NCBI RefSeq assembly: GCF_018613605.1
Contig: NZ_JAGGPU010000004.1
Span: 1-64,000, forward strand
Direction of reading: 5' to 3'
Source of the DNA: Pedobacter sp. ISL-64
GTDB taxonomy: Bacteria > Bacteroidota > Bacteroidia > Sphingobacteriales > Sphingobacteriaceae
DNA length: 64,000 bases
This document shows positions 26,077 through 35,309 of this stretch, one piece after another. Below the pieces are notes generated by a model. The model saw only the letters and a program-made list of their open reading frames with translations, was not told where the DNA came from and did not search any database. Positions within the stretch are counted from its first letter, which is position 1, and every line of letters begins with the position of its first letter. The position numbers and the translations under genes are program-made.

Positions 26077-27282
26077 ATGAAATTAACTTCCGGACATTTA
26101 ACCTTCTGTACCAACATTTATGCAGGCGAAAACTGGATGGCACATTTTGCCGTGTTGAAAGATAGTTTTCCGGTATTAAAAGCGCAATTGTCGCCAGAGG
26201 CGCCAATGGGTATAGGTTTGCGCCTTTCCAATCTCGCCAGTATCGAATTGCTGGAAGAAAATCACCTGGAAACATTTAAGCAGTGGCTAGAGCAGGAAGG
26301 TGGATATGTTTTTACCATGAACGGATTTCCATATGGCGGTTTCCATCATACCAGGGTTAAAGATCAGGTACATGCGCCCGATTGGACGACGAGAGATCGC
26401 GTTGAATATACACTCCGTTTAGCAGATATTCTTTCACAGTTATTACCAGACGATATGGATGGAGGCATTTCAACCTCGCCATTAAGCTACAAACCTTGGT
26501 TTAAGGATGCTTTGGAAAGAGAAAAAGCTACAGTTACTGCAAGCGCACATATTTTGGAAGTTGCCGGAGGCTTAGCAAAAATCTTTAAAAAAACAGATAA
26601 AATCATCCATCTCGATATCGAACCAGAACCCGATGGTTTTCTCGAATCTGGTCCCGAATTTATCAACTGGTTTGAAAGCGAACTTTTACCAACTGGAAAA
26701 AATTATTTTTCGGATCGATCGGATTTAAACGCCAATGAAGCAGAAAATCTGATCAAAATGCATATCCGTTTGTGTTATGATGTTTGTCATTTCGCAATCG
26801 GTTACGAACCCCATACAGCCATTATCAATGAACTGCAGGAGAAAGGCATTCAGATTGGAAAAATACAGATCAGTGCCGCATTGAAAGCTAAATTGCCTGC
26901 ATCTGTTTCGGAAAGAACAGCCGTATTGGCTCAATTAGGCCGTTTTGATGAACCTACTTACCTCCATCAGGTAATTGCCCGAAAAAATGATGGTTCGCTG
27001 TTGCGTTATCCTGACCTTGCTGATGCACTGGCAGCGGGAGAAAATCCTGAAGTAGAAGAGTGGCGGGCACATTTTCATGTACCTATTTTTGTTGAAGATA
27101 TGGGTTTGATCCAATCTACACAATCGGATATTACTGAGGTATTAAACCTGCAAAAAAATAACCCTTTTACCGCTCATTTAGAAGTAGAAACCTATACCTG
27201 GGAAGTTTTGCCAACAGCTTTAAAAGCACCTTTAAACGATTCAATTATCAGGGAACTGGCTTGGGTTAAAAATTTATTATAA
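26077..27282 (+). CDS. eboE: EboE, sugar phosphate isomerase/epimerase-like
   Basis: 401 residues, TIM-barrel protein called 'metabolite traffic protein EboE' in this cluster. Barrel landmarks are GYVFTMNGFPYGGFHHTRVK, IIHLDIEPEPDGFLES, IRLCYDVCHFAIGYEP (Asp and His at metal-site positions) and FHVPIFVEDMG. The family resembles xylose isomerase-like AP endonuclease 2 barrels. Three bases after eboD and 8 before eboF, so cotranscribed. Confidence 0.85.
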   Translation: MKLTSGHLTFCTNIYAGENWMAHFAVLKDSFPVLKAQLSPEAPMGIGLRLSNLASIELLEENHLETFKQWLEQEGGYVFTMNGFPYGGFHHTRVKDQVHAPDWTTRDRVEYTLRLADILSQLLPDDMDGGISTSPLSYKPWFKDALEREKATVTASAHILEVAGGLAKIFKKTDKIIHLDIEPEPDGFLESGPEFINWFESELLPTGKNYFSDRSDLNANEAENLIKMHIRLCYDVCHFAIGYEPHTAIINELQEKGIQIGKIQISAALKAKLPASVSERTAVLAQLGRFDEPTYLHQVIARKNDGSLLRYPDLADALAAGENPEVEEWRAHFHVPIFVEDMGLIQSTQSDITEVLNLQKNNPFTAHLEVETYTWEVLPTALKAPLNDSIIRELAWVKNLL

Positions 27283-27290
27283 ATAAGAAC

Positions 27291-28640
27291 ATGCATAAAA
27301 CCGTTGTTATCGATATCGTAGCCTTATCTGCTTCCGTAATTGGGGCGCATACGCCATTTCTTCAGAAATATATTGCTGAGAACCATTTAACTACTATAGA
27401 ACCTTTATTGCCTGCAGTTACAACGGCTGTGCAGTCGAGTTATCTTACTGGTAAATATCCATCAGAAAATGGTATTGTGGGCAATGGATGGTACGATCAT
27501 GCGGATGCAGAAGTTAAATTCTGGAAACAGTCTAACAAACTGGTAAATGCGGAGAAAATATGGGATCAGGCTAAAAAAGAAGATCCGAATTTTACCTGTG
27601 CCAATATGTTCTGGTGGTACAACATGTATTCAACAGCCGATTTTTCGGTAACACCACGTCCGAATTACCTTGCCGATGGCCGTAAATTGCCTGACTGTTA
27701 TTCGCAACCTGCCGAATTACGTGACCATTTACAGGCTAAACTGGGGCAATTCCCCTTGTTTCAGTTCTGGGGGCCTGGTGCAAATATTAAATCAACAAAA
27801 TGGATTGCAGATGCTTCGATGGAAACTGAAAAGCTGCACAATCCTACGCTTACCTTAATTTATTTACCCCATTTAGACTATTGCCTGCAAAAGTTTGGCC
27901 CTGAGTTGGATGAAATTGGGACAGAACTGAAAGAAATCGATCAGGTGGTAGAAGAATTGGTGCGTTTTTATGAAAGCAGGGGTGCCCGCATCATTTTACT
28001 TTCCGAATATGGTATTGCGCCTGTAAATAAACCAATCCACCTTAACCGTTTGTTCAGGGAAAACGGTTTGATCCAGATCCGTGAAGAAAGAGGGCTGGAA
28101 TTGCTTGATCCGGGTGCTTCGAAAGCATTTGTTGTGGCCGACCATCAGGTAGCACATGTTTATATCAACGATAAGAGTGTAACCGAGCAGGTAAAAACCC
28201 TATTGAAAAATGTACCTGATATTGAATTGGTGCTCGATAAGGCAGAACAGGAGAAACACCATATTAATCACGAACGTTCTGGCGATCTGGTTCTTACCGC
28301 AAAAGAAAATAGCTGGTTTACCTATTATTTCTGGCTGGATGACGCTAAAGCTCCCGATTATGCAAGGGTGGTTGATATCCATAAAAAACCAGGTTACGAT
28401 CCTGTAGAAATGTTCATGACCTCAAAATTGAGGGCAGGGTATAAACTTTTAAGAAAGAAAGCCGGCTTCCGTTATGTGATGGATGTAATTCCGCTTGATG
28501 CTACGCTGGTGAAAGGGTCGCATGGCAGCATTAATGTAGCCGATAAATTTAAACCTGTTCTGGTTACTTCAAAGGCGATGGATAAAACCCTATATGCACC
28601 GGATGTTTATCAGGTCATCTGGGATAGTTTAACCGTTTAA
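27291..28640 (+). CDS. eboF: EboF, alkaline phosphatase-superfamily phosphodiesterase
   Basis: 449 residues, nucleotide pyrophosphatase/phosphodiesterase-like. The presumptive nucleophile Thr is in PAVTTAVQSSYLTGKYPSE, with metal ligands at LIYLPHLDYCLQKFGP (Asp, His), LLSEYGIAP and KGSHGSINVADKFKP. There is no signal peptide in the usual place, so it may be cytosolic. Last gene of the cluster; a hairpin (about 28655-28682) follows the stop. Confidence 0.85.
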   Translation: MHKTVVIDIVALSASVIGAHTPFLQKYIAENHLTTIEPLLPAVTTAVQSSYLTGKYPSENGIVGNGWYDHADAEVKFWKQSNKLVNAEKIWDQAKKEDPNFTCANMFWWYNMYSTADFSVTPRPNYLADGRKLPDCYSQPAELRDHLQAKLGQFPLFQFWGPGANIKSTKWIADASMETEKLHNPTLTLIYLPHLDYCLQKFGPELDEIGTELKEIDQVVEELVRFYESRGARIILLSEYGIAPVNKPIHLNRLFRENGLIQIREERGLELLDPGASKAFVVADHQVAHVYINDKSVTEQVKTLLKNVPDIELVLDKAEQEKHHINHERSGDLVLTAKENSWFTYYFWLDDAKAPDYARVVDIHKKPGYDPVEMFMTSKLRAGYKLLRKKAGFRYVMDVIPLDATLVKGSHGSINVADKFKPVLVTSKAMDKTLYAPDVYQVIWDSLTV

Positions 28641-28654
28641 AAAAAGATGATGTT

Positions 28655-28682
28655 CTGCTGATCTGATAGCTATCGAATCAGC
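28655..28682. repeat. Palindrome after eboF
   Basis: TGCTGAT...ATCAGCA arms around the self-complementary GATAGCTATC. No T-run follows, so it is more likely a REP-like element than a strong terminator. It may still end the operon. Confidence 0.35.
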
Positions 28683-28767
28683 ATGACGATCGCATTTAAG
28701 AAACATCTTGTTGAATTCAAGTTCAAATAAATTAATCTTTTTAAGAACTTTAGCTACAAGATTATTA

Positions 28768-29166
28768 TTATTCCCTTACAAACCTGTACCCGCAACCTTC
28801 GAAACAAGGAGGGTTAAGCTGCAGCGATTTTGCCGAAACCTTGTACTGATAAATCATTGGCATTTTATAGGTGTTGCTGTAAACCTCCATTTTTACACTG
28901 TCCAAAATCCTGAATGAAAATAAATCCGGAAGTGCATCGCCTTCAAATTTACCGGCTTTATCTGCCGATTTGCTTAGAATAAGGTATTTGGCCTGGCCGC
29001 TTACCTTTTTATATCTGCCACTTCCATCACCTGGATCCTGCATCGTTTCGGTGAGTTTCCACTTACCATAAACTTCACCAGGTCCATCATTATCTTTATC
29101 GGTTTTTTTGCATGATACATACAAAACGCCTGCTATAGCCAGGAGGAGTAATAATACCTTTTTCAT
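28768..29166 (-). CDS. Lipocalin-like lipoprotein
   Basis: 132 residues with lipobox VLYVSC (Cys19) after MKKVLLLLLAIAG. The mature region begins GEVYGKWKLTETMQDPGDG and ends PPCFEGCGYRFVRE, the usual layout of small Bacteroidota lipocalin-like lipoproteins with a pair of Cys near the end. Function unknown. Convergent with eboF. Confidence 0.78.
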   Translation of the reverse strand: MKKVLLLLLAIAGVLYVSCKKTDKDNDGPGEVYGKWKLTETMQDPGDGSGRYKKVSGQAKYLILSKSADKAGKFEGDALPDLFSFRILDSVKMEVYSNTYKMPMIYQYKVSAKSLQLNPPCFEGCGYRFVRE

Positions 29167-29230
29167 AACGCTTTAATTTACAGCTTATACGGTGCAGAGA
29201 ACCTAAACGCTACTTAAGAATTGTCTTTTG

Positions 29231-30154
29231 TTAATTAAACATTTTTCTAAATGCCAATGGTGAGATCTTGGTTTTTGCCTTGAAGAGTTTGTTAAAAGAT
29301 TGCGAATGTTCAAAGCCCAGTTCGTAAGCTACTTCGCTCACCGATAAACTGGTGCCCGATAGCTTTTCCTTTGCTTTCTCGATCAGTTTTTGATGGATAT
29401 GCTGTTGTGCGTTCTGTCCTGTTAGCGAACGGAGCAGATCGCTTAAATAACTTGGCGAAATGTTTAAATAATCGGAAAGATACTGTACAGTTGGTAAACC
29501 CTTTAGTATTGGCGTTCGATCATTAAAATAAGCTTCCAACAGTTCTTCCAATTTTTGCAAAAGATCGCTGTTCAGCACCTTGCGTGTAATAAACTGGCGT
29601 TTGTAAAAACGGTTGCTGTAATTCAACAGCAATTCGATCTGTGTAATAATCACATCCTGACTAAAATCGTCAATTCTGCTGTTCAATTCTTCTTCGATAC
29701 TCTTAAAAATAGCAATAATGGTTGCCTTTTCTTTCTCTGATAGGTGCAATGCTTCGTTAGCCGAATAAGAAAAGAAACCATAACTTTTGATTTTTTTGGC
29801 GATAGGGTACGACAATAAAAAATCAGGATGGATCAATAAGGTATATAATGAGCAAACACTTGATTCTAAATCCTGCTCGTGACCGATAATCTGGTTCGGA
29901 GCAGCAAACAACAAACCACCTTCATCAAAATCATAATAACTCTGCCCGTATTTTAGCCTGCCGCTTAATTTTGGCTTGTAAGAGATTTTATAAAAGTTAA
30001 GGATGTGCGAATTTGGCTGGCCGCTCATTTCAACCGGGTGATTTTCATTATTGATCAGGCTGATAAGCGGATGTTTTGGTTGTGGCAGCCCCATTATCCG
30101 GTGTGCTTCCGATAAGGAATTGAATTTATAAGGGCTGTTATCTTCCTTTTTCAT
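29231..30154 (-). CDS. AraC-family transcriptional regulator
   Basis: 307 residues from the ATG at 30154. The frame extends to 30169, but a perfect promoter -7 element lies there, so the shorter start is preferred and the leader is very short. Cupin-like sensor in the first half; AraC double helix-turn-helix at the end (LSDYLNISPSYLSDLLRSL, VSEVAYELGFEHSQSFNKL, TKISPLAFRKM). Divergence from no neighbour; the SDR gene upstream on the same strand (30221) is a plausible target. Confidence 0.85.
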   Translation of the reverse strand: MKKEDNSPYKFNSLSEAHRIMGLPQPKHPLISLINNENHPVEMSGQPNSHILNFYKISYKPKLSGRLKYGQSYYDFDEGGLLFAAPNQIIGHEQDLESSVCSLYTLLIHPDFLLSYPIAKKIKSYGFFSYSANEALHLSEKEKATIIAIFKSIEEELNSRIDDFSQDVIITQIELLLNYSNRFYKRQFITRKVLNSDLLQKLEELLEAYFNDRTPILKGLPTVQYLSDYLNISPSYLSDLLRSLTGQNAQQHIHQKLIEKAKEKLSGTSLSVSEVAYELGFEHSQSFNKLFKAKTKISPLAFRKMFN

Positions 30155-30166
30155 ATTGATATGATA

Positions 30167-30174
30167 CAAATATA
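30167..30174 (-). promoter_or_regulatory. -7 promoter element of the AraC gene
   Basis: Minus-strand TATATTTG, an exact TAnnTTTG match, 12 bases before the chosen ATG. It abuts and overlaps by 3 bases the palindrome at 30172-30200. Confidence 0.55.
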
Positions 30175-30200
30175 ACCGATAAGCTTTATTTATCGGTTAT
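30172..30200 (-). promoter_or_regulatory. Perfect palindrome at the AraC promoter
   Basis: 11-bp arms ATAACCGATAA (30172-30182) and TTATCGGTTAT (30190-30200) around 7 bases. It overlaps the -7 element by 3 bases. It could be an operator for autoregulation or a terminator-like hairpin of the upstream SDR gene, whose stop is at 30221. The absence of a T-run favours the operator. Confidence 0.5.
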
Positions 30201-30220
30201 AGGTAAGGTTTTCTATTTAA

Positions 30221-31081
30221 TTATCCTTGTGCAGCGTTCGATATTGGTTCCCATTCTTCCCAAGTGGCCATCCGTTCTGCATAAGCGGTACGTACCCAAG
30301 GCAGGTTATGGCTGCCGAGAAAGAAACGTAAAGGTGGATTTTCAGTATCAACAATTTTAAAAATCGCATCAGGTGTAGCCTCCGGATTGCCTCTTTCCAT
30401 ATGCTGTAAACCTTCAAAAAACTGAGCTTTAAAGTCGGCGTATACCTCCATACCATCAGCGAACTTTAGAGAAGCCTGACTTCCAAATTCTGTGGCATAG
30501 GCGCCGGGTTCGATAATGGTTACTTTGATCCCAAAAGATTTTACCTCTTCTGCCAGGCTTTCATGGATAGCCTCAAATGCCCATTTAGATGAACTATAAT
30601 AACCGATAACGGGTAAAACCACATGGCCAAGGTTGCTCGAAGTACCTAAAATGTGTCCATAATTTTGTTTGCGTAATATAGGCAAGGCAGCTTGTATAAC
30701 AGCCACAGTTCCGAAAATGTTGGTATCGTACATGGCCTTAACCTGATCAATAGTGGCTTCTTCAATAGTGCCAACAAGCGAATAACCAGCATTATTTAAC
30801 ACAATATCCAATCTTCCAAAATGCTTGTGAGCCTGTTGAACGGTTTTTTCTACCTGCTCATAATTGGTCACATCCAGTTCCAGTATCAATACATTTTCTT
30901 TGTATTTTTCCTGAAGGTCGGCAATACTGGAGAGCGTCCGTGCTGTTGCAGCTACCTTATCGCCACGTTCCAGCGCGGCAGTTGCCCACACACGCCCAAA
31001 TCCACGCGATGCGCCTGTAATAAACCAAACCTTATTGGCTATTGGGGTATTTGTACCTTTATTTTCTTGTTGATGTTCCAT
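30221..31081 (-). CDS. SDR oxidoreductase
   Basis: 286 residues. NAD(P) motif FITGASRGFGRVWA, NNAG in IVLNNAGYSL, catalytic Ser in GTSSNLGHVV and YxxxK in YYSSSKWAF. The C-terminal extension fits the SDR subgroup related to the E. coli YbbO or retinol dehydrogenase-like enzymes; the substrate is unknown. Precedes the AraC gene on the same strand. Confidence 0.87.
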   Translation of the reverse strand: MEHQQENKGTNTPIANKVWFITGASRGFGRVWATAALERGDKVAATARTLSSIADLQEKYKENVLILELDVTNYEQVEKTVQQAHKHFGRLDIVLNNAGYSLVGTIEEATIDQVKAMYDTNIFGTVAVIQAALPILRKQNYGHILGTSSNLGHVVLPVIGYYSSSKWAFEAIHESLAEEVKSFGIKVTIIEPGAYATEFGSQASLKFADGMEVYADFKAQFFEGLQHMERGNPEATPDAIFKIVDTENPPLRFFLGSHNLPWVRTAYAERMATWEEWEPISNAAQG

Positions 31082-31241
31082 AATTTTTATTTAAATAAAT
31101 GATGGATCAAATGTGGGCAAGGTCAGCGTGTTATTTGTAGCCTAATCGGGTACTTTTGTAGCTAAAATGAGAAAGTACAACGTGATGACAATTGTTGAAA
31201 ACAGATTCTTCAGTGGGTTCAGAATAGCAAAGTCCTGTTTG

Positions 31242-32024
31242 TTACAACAAAGCCCTATCCAGGTGCACATAACCACCATCCACATGGATCAGTTGGCCTG
31301 TAGTGTGACTCGATTTATCTGATAATAAGAATACAGCCATGTTGGCAATCTCATCCACGCTGGTCATTCTGTTCTCGAAAGGAATTTTATCGGTAATGTT
31401 CTTCAATTTTTCATCACGGTCTTCAAAGGTGTTGATCCATTTCTCGTATAGTGGCGTCCAGGCTTCGGCAACAATAATCGCATTAACGCGGATGCTGAAA
31501 GGCAATAATTCTACTGCCCATTCGCGGGTTAAGGCATTTCGGGCACCGTTCGATGCGGCATAACCAGATGTTCCACCTTGTCCCGTTTCTGCAGTTTTGC
31601 TACCGATATTTAAAATCGAACCCTTGCTCTGTTTAAGTGCAGGTAGGGCATGTTTGGCCAAAAGGTAATAATGCACCACGTTTTTATGTAGCGATTCCAT
31701 GAAACCTTCATAAGTTCCATTTTCGAGACCAACGCCATCATTAACCCCTGCATTGTTCACTAAGCCATCTATTCTGCTATATTTTGCCAATATCGCATCA
31801 ACAATGGTTTTACAGCTTTCAGGTGCGGTGAGTTCTGCAGTAAAATAATCTGCTTTTAAGCCTAAATCTGTTATTTCCTGAAGCATTTTCAGGTTATCGT
31901 TTTCATTACGGCCAATAATGATGGGAAAAGCATTTTCAATAGCCAAAGTTTTAACAATTGCCGAGCCAATACCTTTTGCACCACCACTTACCAGGATTAT
32001 TTTGCCGTCTAAATTTAAATTCAT
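31242..32024 (-). CDS. SDR oxidoreductase, likely L-fucose dehydrogenase-type
   Basis: 260 residues. SGGAKGIGSAIVKTL (cofactor), NNAG in GLVNNAGVND, Ser in LNIGSKTAETGQ and YxxxN/K-like YAASNGARNAL, in which the usual Lys of YxxxK is replaced by Asn or shifted. It is next to a UxaA-family dehydratase and a FucP symporter, which suggests it oxidises a sugar or sugar acid such as L-fucose or a downstream acid. There is a 153-bp gap to the dehydratase gene holding a repeat. Confidence 0.75.
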   Translation of the reverse strand: MNLNLDGKIILVSGGAKGIGSAIVKTLAIENAFPIIIGRNENDNLKMLQEITDLGLKADYFTAELTAPESCKTIVDAILAKYSRIDGLVNNAGVNDGVGLENGTYEGFMESLHKNVVHYYLLAKHALPALKQSKGSILNIGSKTAETGQGGTSGYAASNGARNALTREWAVELLPFSIRVNAIIVAEAWTPLYEKWINTFEDRDEKLKNITDKIPFENRMTSVDEIANMAVFLLSDKSSHTTGQLIHVDGGYVHLDRALL

Positions 32025-32105
32025 ATTTGGTTAATATTTTTATTTTGTTGTTAAAACCACAGAGAACGCAGCGTTTTCACAGAGAACATAGAGGGGTATT
32101 TAGCC

Positions 32106-32156
32106 TTGCTTCTATAGATTTCTCCATTCCGCTGCGCTTCAGTCGAAATGACGGAT
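32106..32156. repeat. Solo REP-like copy (GATTTCTC...CGAAATGACG family)
   Basis: Matches the unit of the arrays at 48051-48786 and 49130-49733: AGATTTCTCCATTCCGCTGC and TCGAAATGACGG. It sits between two genes of the fucose-type set. A second dispersed sequence (ACCACAGAGAACGCAGCGTT-type) precedes it. Confidence 0.5.
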
Positions 32157-32177
32157 CGATTGTCCATCCTCCATGGG

Positions 32178-33815
32178 TTAAAGGCTTACACCTCTTTTCC
32201 AGGGGATAAAATCATCCTGATTGAGTTGTACAGCTTTAGGAATTTCTTCGCCACTGGCTACTTTAATACAGTATTCCAATATATCTTCGCCCATTTCGTT
32301 AATGGTTTTGTCGCCATTAATCACTGCTCCTGTATCGATATCGATAATATCACTCATGCGTTTCGCCAGGATCGAGTTGGTAGCCACTTTAATGGTGGGG
32401 CAAACCGGATTTCCTGTTGGCGTGCCTAAACCTGTGGTGAATAAAATTAAGGTTGCTCCTGCAGCAGCTTTACCTGTGGTTGCTTCTACATCATTCCCCG
32501 GGGTACATACCAAGCTTAAGCCAGGTTTAGTAGCGGGTTCGGTATAATCTAAAACATCTACAACAGGGGAGGAGCCGGCTTTACGTGCAGCACCTGCCGA
32601 CTTAATCGCATCGGTAATTAAACCATCTTTAATATTGCCTGGAGAAGGATTCATGTAAAAGCCAGAACCAACTTTATGCGCCAGATCATCATATTCAGTC
32701 ATTAGGCGGATAAATTTTTCGGCAGTAGGTCGATCAACAGATCTATCGATCATTTCCTGTTCTACGCCACAAAGTTCGGGGAACTCGGCCAATAAAACCT
32801 TAGCGCCTAAGGCCACCAATAAATCGGCACAATAACCAACAGCCGGATTAGCTGAGATGCCGCTAAAACCATCGCTACCACCACATTTTACACCCACACA
32901 CATTTTGCTTAGCGGGGCTGCTGCTCGTTCTTGTTTATTAATGAACATCAATCCTTCAAAAGTACTGCGGATTGAATTTTGGATCAATTGCTCTTCGCTT
33001 TGTGCTTTTTGCTGCTCGAAAATTAAAAGTGGTTTGTCAAAATCAGGATCAAGTGCAAACAGGTCGCGTTTAAAATCTTCTACCTGCAAATGTTGGCAAC
33101 CCAAACTTAAAACAGTTATACCAGCCACATTAGGGTGATGGGCATAAGCCGCCAATAATTTGCTTAAAGTATCCGAATCCTGACGTGTTCCGCCACAACC
33201 CCCGTTATGGGTAAGGAATTTAATTCCATCCACATTTTTAAAGGTGCGGCTGGCTTTATCTACTTTAGGCTCAAAACTAATATGATTAATGTCTTCTCCC
33301 TTTTCAAATGCCTGAACCAGTTTGTGGGTGTAAGATTTATATTTATCATCCACCGCATAACCCAACTCACTATAAAGCGATTCTTTAATAATATCCAGAT
33401 TTCTGTTTTCGCAAAATACAGTCGGGATAAACAACCAATAGTTTGCGGTACCCACTGCGCCGTTTTTACGGTAATAACCATTAAAACTGCGGTTGGCATA
33501 TTTACTTACATCGGGCGCTTCCCATTTGTAATTAACATTGCGATAAGCAAATGGCTCTGCAGCATGTTTGGTGTTCTCTACATTCATCCGCATACCGGCC
33601 TTTACATCAAACTGTACCTTTCCAACCAAAACGCCGTACATCATTACCTCATCGCCTGCTTTCATATCCTGCATAAAAAATTTATGCTTGGCAGGGATTT
33701 CATCAACAGTAACGTAGGTATTCCCTTCATGCACTATTTTGGTGCCTTTAGGTAAATCTTGTAACGCAACCAAAACATTATCAGCATTGTTAATCTTGAT
33801 GACTAATTTTTTCAT
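32178..33815 (-). CDS. UxaA-family altronate/fuconate-type dehydratase
   Basis: 545 residues from the ATG at 33815 (the frame begins two codons earlier at a TTG). N-terminal SAF domain (about 1-90), then the long UxaA/galactarate dehydratase catalytic domain with Cys-rich motifs (LTHNGGCGGTRQDSDTLSKL, LSLGCQHLQVEDF, CVGVKCGGSDGFSGISANPA, LCGVEQEMI) and a Gly-rich C-terminus. Such enzymes dehydrate altronate or related sugar acids. Context (SDR, FucP, AraC) suggests L-fuconate or a similar deoxy sugar acid. The start overlaps the symporter gene by 26 bases. Confidence 0.88.
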   Translation of the reverse strand: MKKLVIKINNADNVLVALQDLPKGTKIVHEGNTYVTVDEIPAKHKFFMQDMKAGDEVMMYGVLVGKVQFDVKAGMRMNVENTKHAAEPFAYRNVNYKWEAPDVSKYANRSFNGYYRKNGAVGTANYWLFIPTVFCENRNLDIIKESLYSELGYAVDDKYKSYTHKLVQAFEKGEDINHISFEPKVDKASRTFKNVDGIKFLTHNGGCGGTRQDSDTLSKLLAAYAHHPNVAGITVLSLGCQHLQVEDFKRDLFALDPDFDKPLLIFEQQKAQSEEQLIQNSIRSTFEGLMFINKQERAAAPLSKMCVGVKCGGSDGFSGISANPAVGYCADLLVALGAKVLLAEFPELCGVEQEMIDRSVDRPTAEKFIRLMTEYDDLAHKVGSGFYMNPSPGNIKDGLITDAIKSAGAARKAGSSPVVDVLDYTEPATKPGLSLVCTPGNDVEATTGKAAAGATLILFTTGLGTPTGNPVCPTIKVATNSILAKRMSDIIDIDTGAVINGDKTINEMGEDILEYCIKVASGEEIPKAVQLNQDDFIPWKRGVSL

Positions 33816-35133
33816 TGTCAATTTTATAATCTAAACTAATTTCTTTTTCAATGTGATTGGGTTTCCATCCTTTCCATCCGAAGTAGAAAACCACTAAAAA
33901 GCATATAAATGGTACTAAATAACCATATTGTATATTATGCGTGGCATCTGAAATCAAACCTAATATTGGCGGTAAAAAGGCACCCCCAACAATAGACATC
34001 ACAATTAACGATGAGCCCAGTTTTGTATCTTTACCCAAACCTGCTATACCCAAGGAGAATATGGTTGGAAACATGATCGACATAAAGAAAGAGACACCGA
34101 TTAAAGCATAAACGGTAATCATGCCGCTTGCAAAAATAGATACAAGAGTAAGTACAGCACTAATTAAAGCATAAAGCATCAAGAGTTTATGGGCCGCTAC
34201 GTATCTCATGAAGAAAGTTCCAGCGAACCGGCCAACCATAAAAGCTAAACCTGCGGCGCCCGAATACCATGCTGCCTGATCCTGGCTGATATTTGCTGAT
34301 GAGGTGACGAAACTAATAAATAAACTCAATACACAAACCTGTGCACCTACATAAAAAAACTGTCCAATAATTGCCCAGCGCAAATGGCTATGGCCTAATA
34401 TGTGTCCAAAACTGCTTTTTTCCTTAGCATTTTCTTCTTCCTTAATATCAGGCAGTTTGGTGAAAATAAATAGAACAGCGACTACAATAATCAGAATCCC
34501 CAAAATTAGATAAGGCGCTTTTACTGTTGATGCCTCTTCGAGCATATAAGCCTGTTTTTCTAAAGGCAACATTTTTGCCAATTGAACATCGGTATATTTT
34601 ACTTCGGTAAAAATAAATTTACCGCCAAGTATTGGTGCCAAAAATGCAGCTAAACCATTAAAAGACTGAGAGAAATTTAAACGCTGTGTAGCTGTTTCTG
34701 GTGGCCCTAGTACGGTAACATACGGATTTGCCGCTGTTTCAAGGAAGGTTAAACCACAGGCGATAATAAAAAGCGCCCCTAAAAAAAATATATATTGTGC
34801 CGTATTGGCTGCGGGTATAAATAATAAACAGCCGATGGCGAATAAAACTAGGCCTAAAATGATGCCACTTTTATAGCCATACTTGCGCATAATGTAGCCT
34901 GCAGGTAGGGCCAATAAAAAATAAGCGATAAAAACAGATGAATCGACCAGGGTAGATTCGAAAACGTTTAGTTGAAAAGCTTTGCGTAAATGTGGAATTA
35001 ATACAGGATCGAGATTATGAACAAAGCCCCAGAAGAAAAATAGGCTGGTGACCAAAATTAATGGAAATAAATATCCCTTACCATTTTTTGGTGTGTCGGA
35101 TACCTGAAAGTTCGATGATGAAGTGTGGCTCAT
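33790..35133 (-). CDS. fucP: L-fucose:H+ symporter, FucP-like
   Basis: 447 residues, major facilitator with about twelve membrane segments. FucP-type signatures are FFFWGFVHNLDPVLIPHL (the Asp corresponding to the proton-coupling Asp of E. coli FucP) and GLTFLETAANPYVTVLGP (the essential Glu). Inner-membrane uptake of L-fucose or a similar sugar is likely. It is the first gene of a leftward unit with the dehydratase and SDR, divergent from the AraC gene at 35310. Confidence 0.88.
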   Translation of the reverse strand: MSHTSSSNFQVSDTPKNGKGYLFPLILVTSLFFFWGFVHNLDPVLIPHLRKAFQLNVFESTLVDSSVFIAYFLLALPAGYIMRKYGYKSGIILGLVLFAIGCLLFIPAANTAQYIFFLGALFIIACGLTFLETAANPYVTVLGPPETATQRLNFSQSFNGLAAFLAPILGGKFIFTEVKYTDVQLAKMLPLEKQAYMLEEASTVKAPYLILGILIIVVAVLFIFTKLPDIKEEENAKEKSSFGHILGHSHLRWAIIGQFFYVGAQVCVLSLFISFVTSSANISQDQAAWYSGAAGLAFMVGRFAGTFFMRYVAAHKLLMLYALISAVLTLVSIFASGMITVYALIGVSFFMSIMFPTIFSLGIAGLGKDTKLGSSLIVMSIVGGAFLPPILGLISDATHNIQYGYLVPFICFLVVFYFGWKGWKPNHIEKEISLDYKIDNEKISHQD

Positions 35134-35260
35134 GTTTTGTTTAGTTATAGTGGTTTAAGCAGGTTCTTTTTGGTTAGTTGTGGTATTACAAATTAAACCC
35201 TTAAGCATTAATAAAAATTTAACTTTATGATCTAATTATTAAATGATATTGTCTCAATTT

Positions 35261-35291
35261 TCTAATATGCAAAATAATTTTGCATATTAGA
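35261..35291. promoter_or_regulatory. Palindromic operator between fucP and its AraC regulator
   Basis: Perfect 14-bp arms TCTAATATGCAAAA (35261-35274) and TTTTGCATATTAGA (35278-35291) around 3 bases. A consensus -7 element (TAATTTTG, 35275-35282, plus strand) lies inside it, 27 bases before the AraC ATG. This is the layout of an autoregulated divergent promoter. Confidence 0.65.
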
Positions 35292-35309
35292 TTGATTTTT
35301 TAAGATTTT

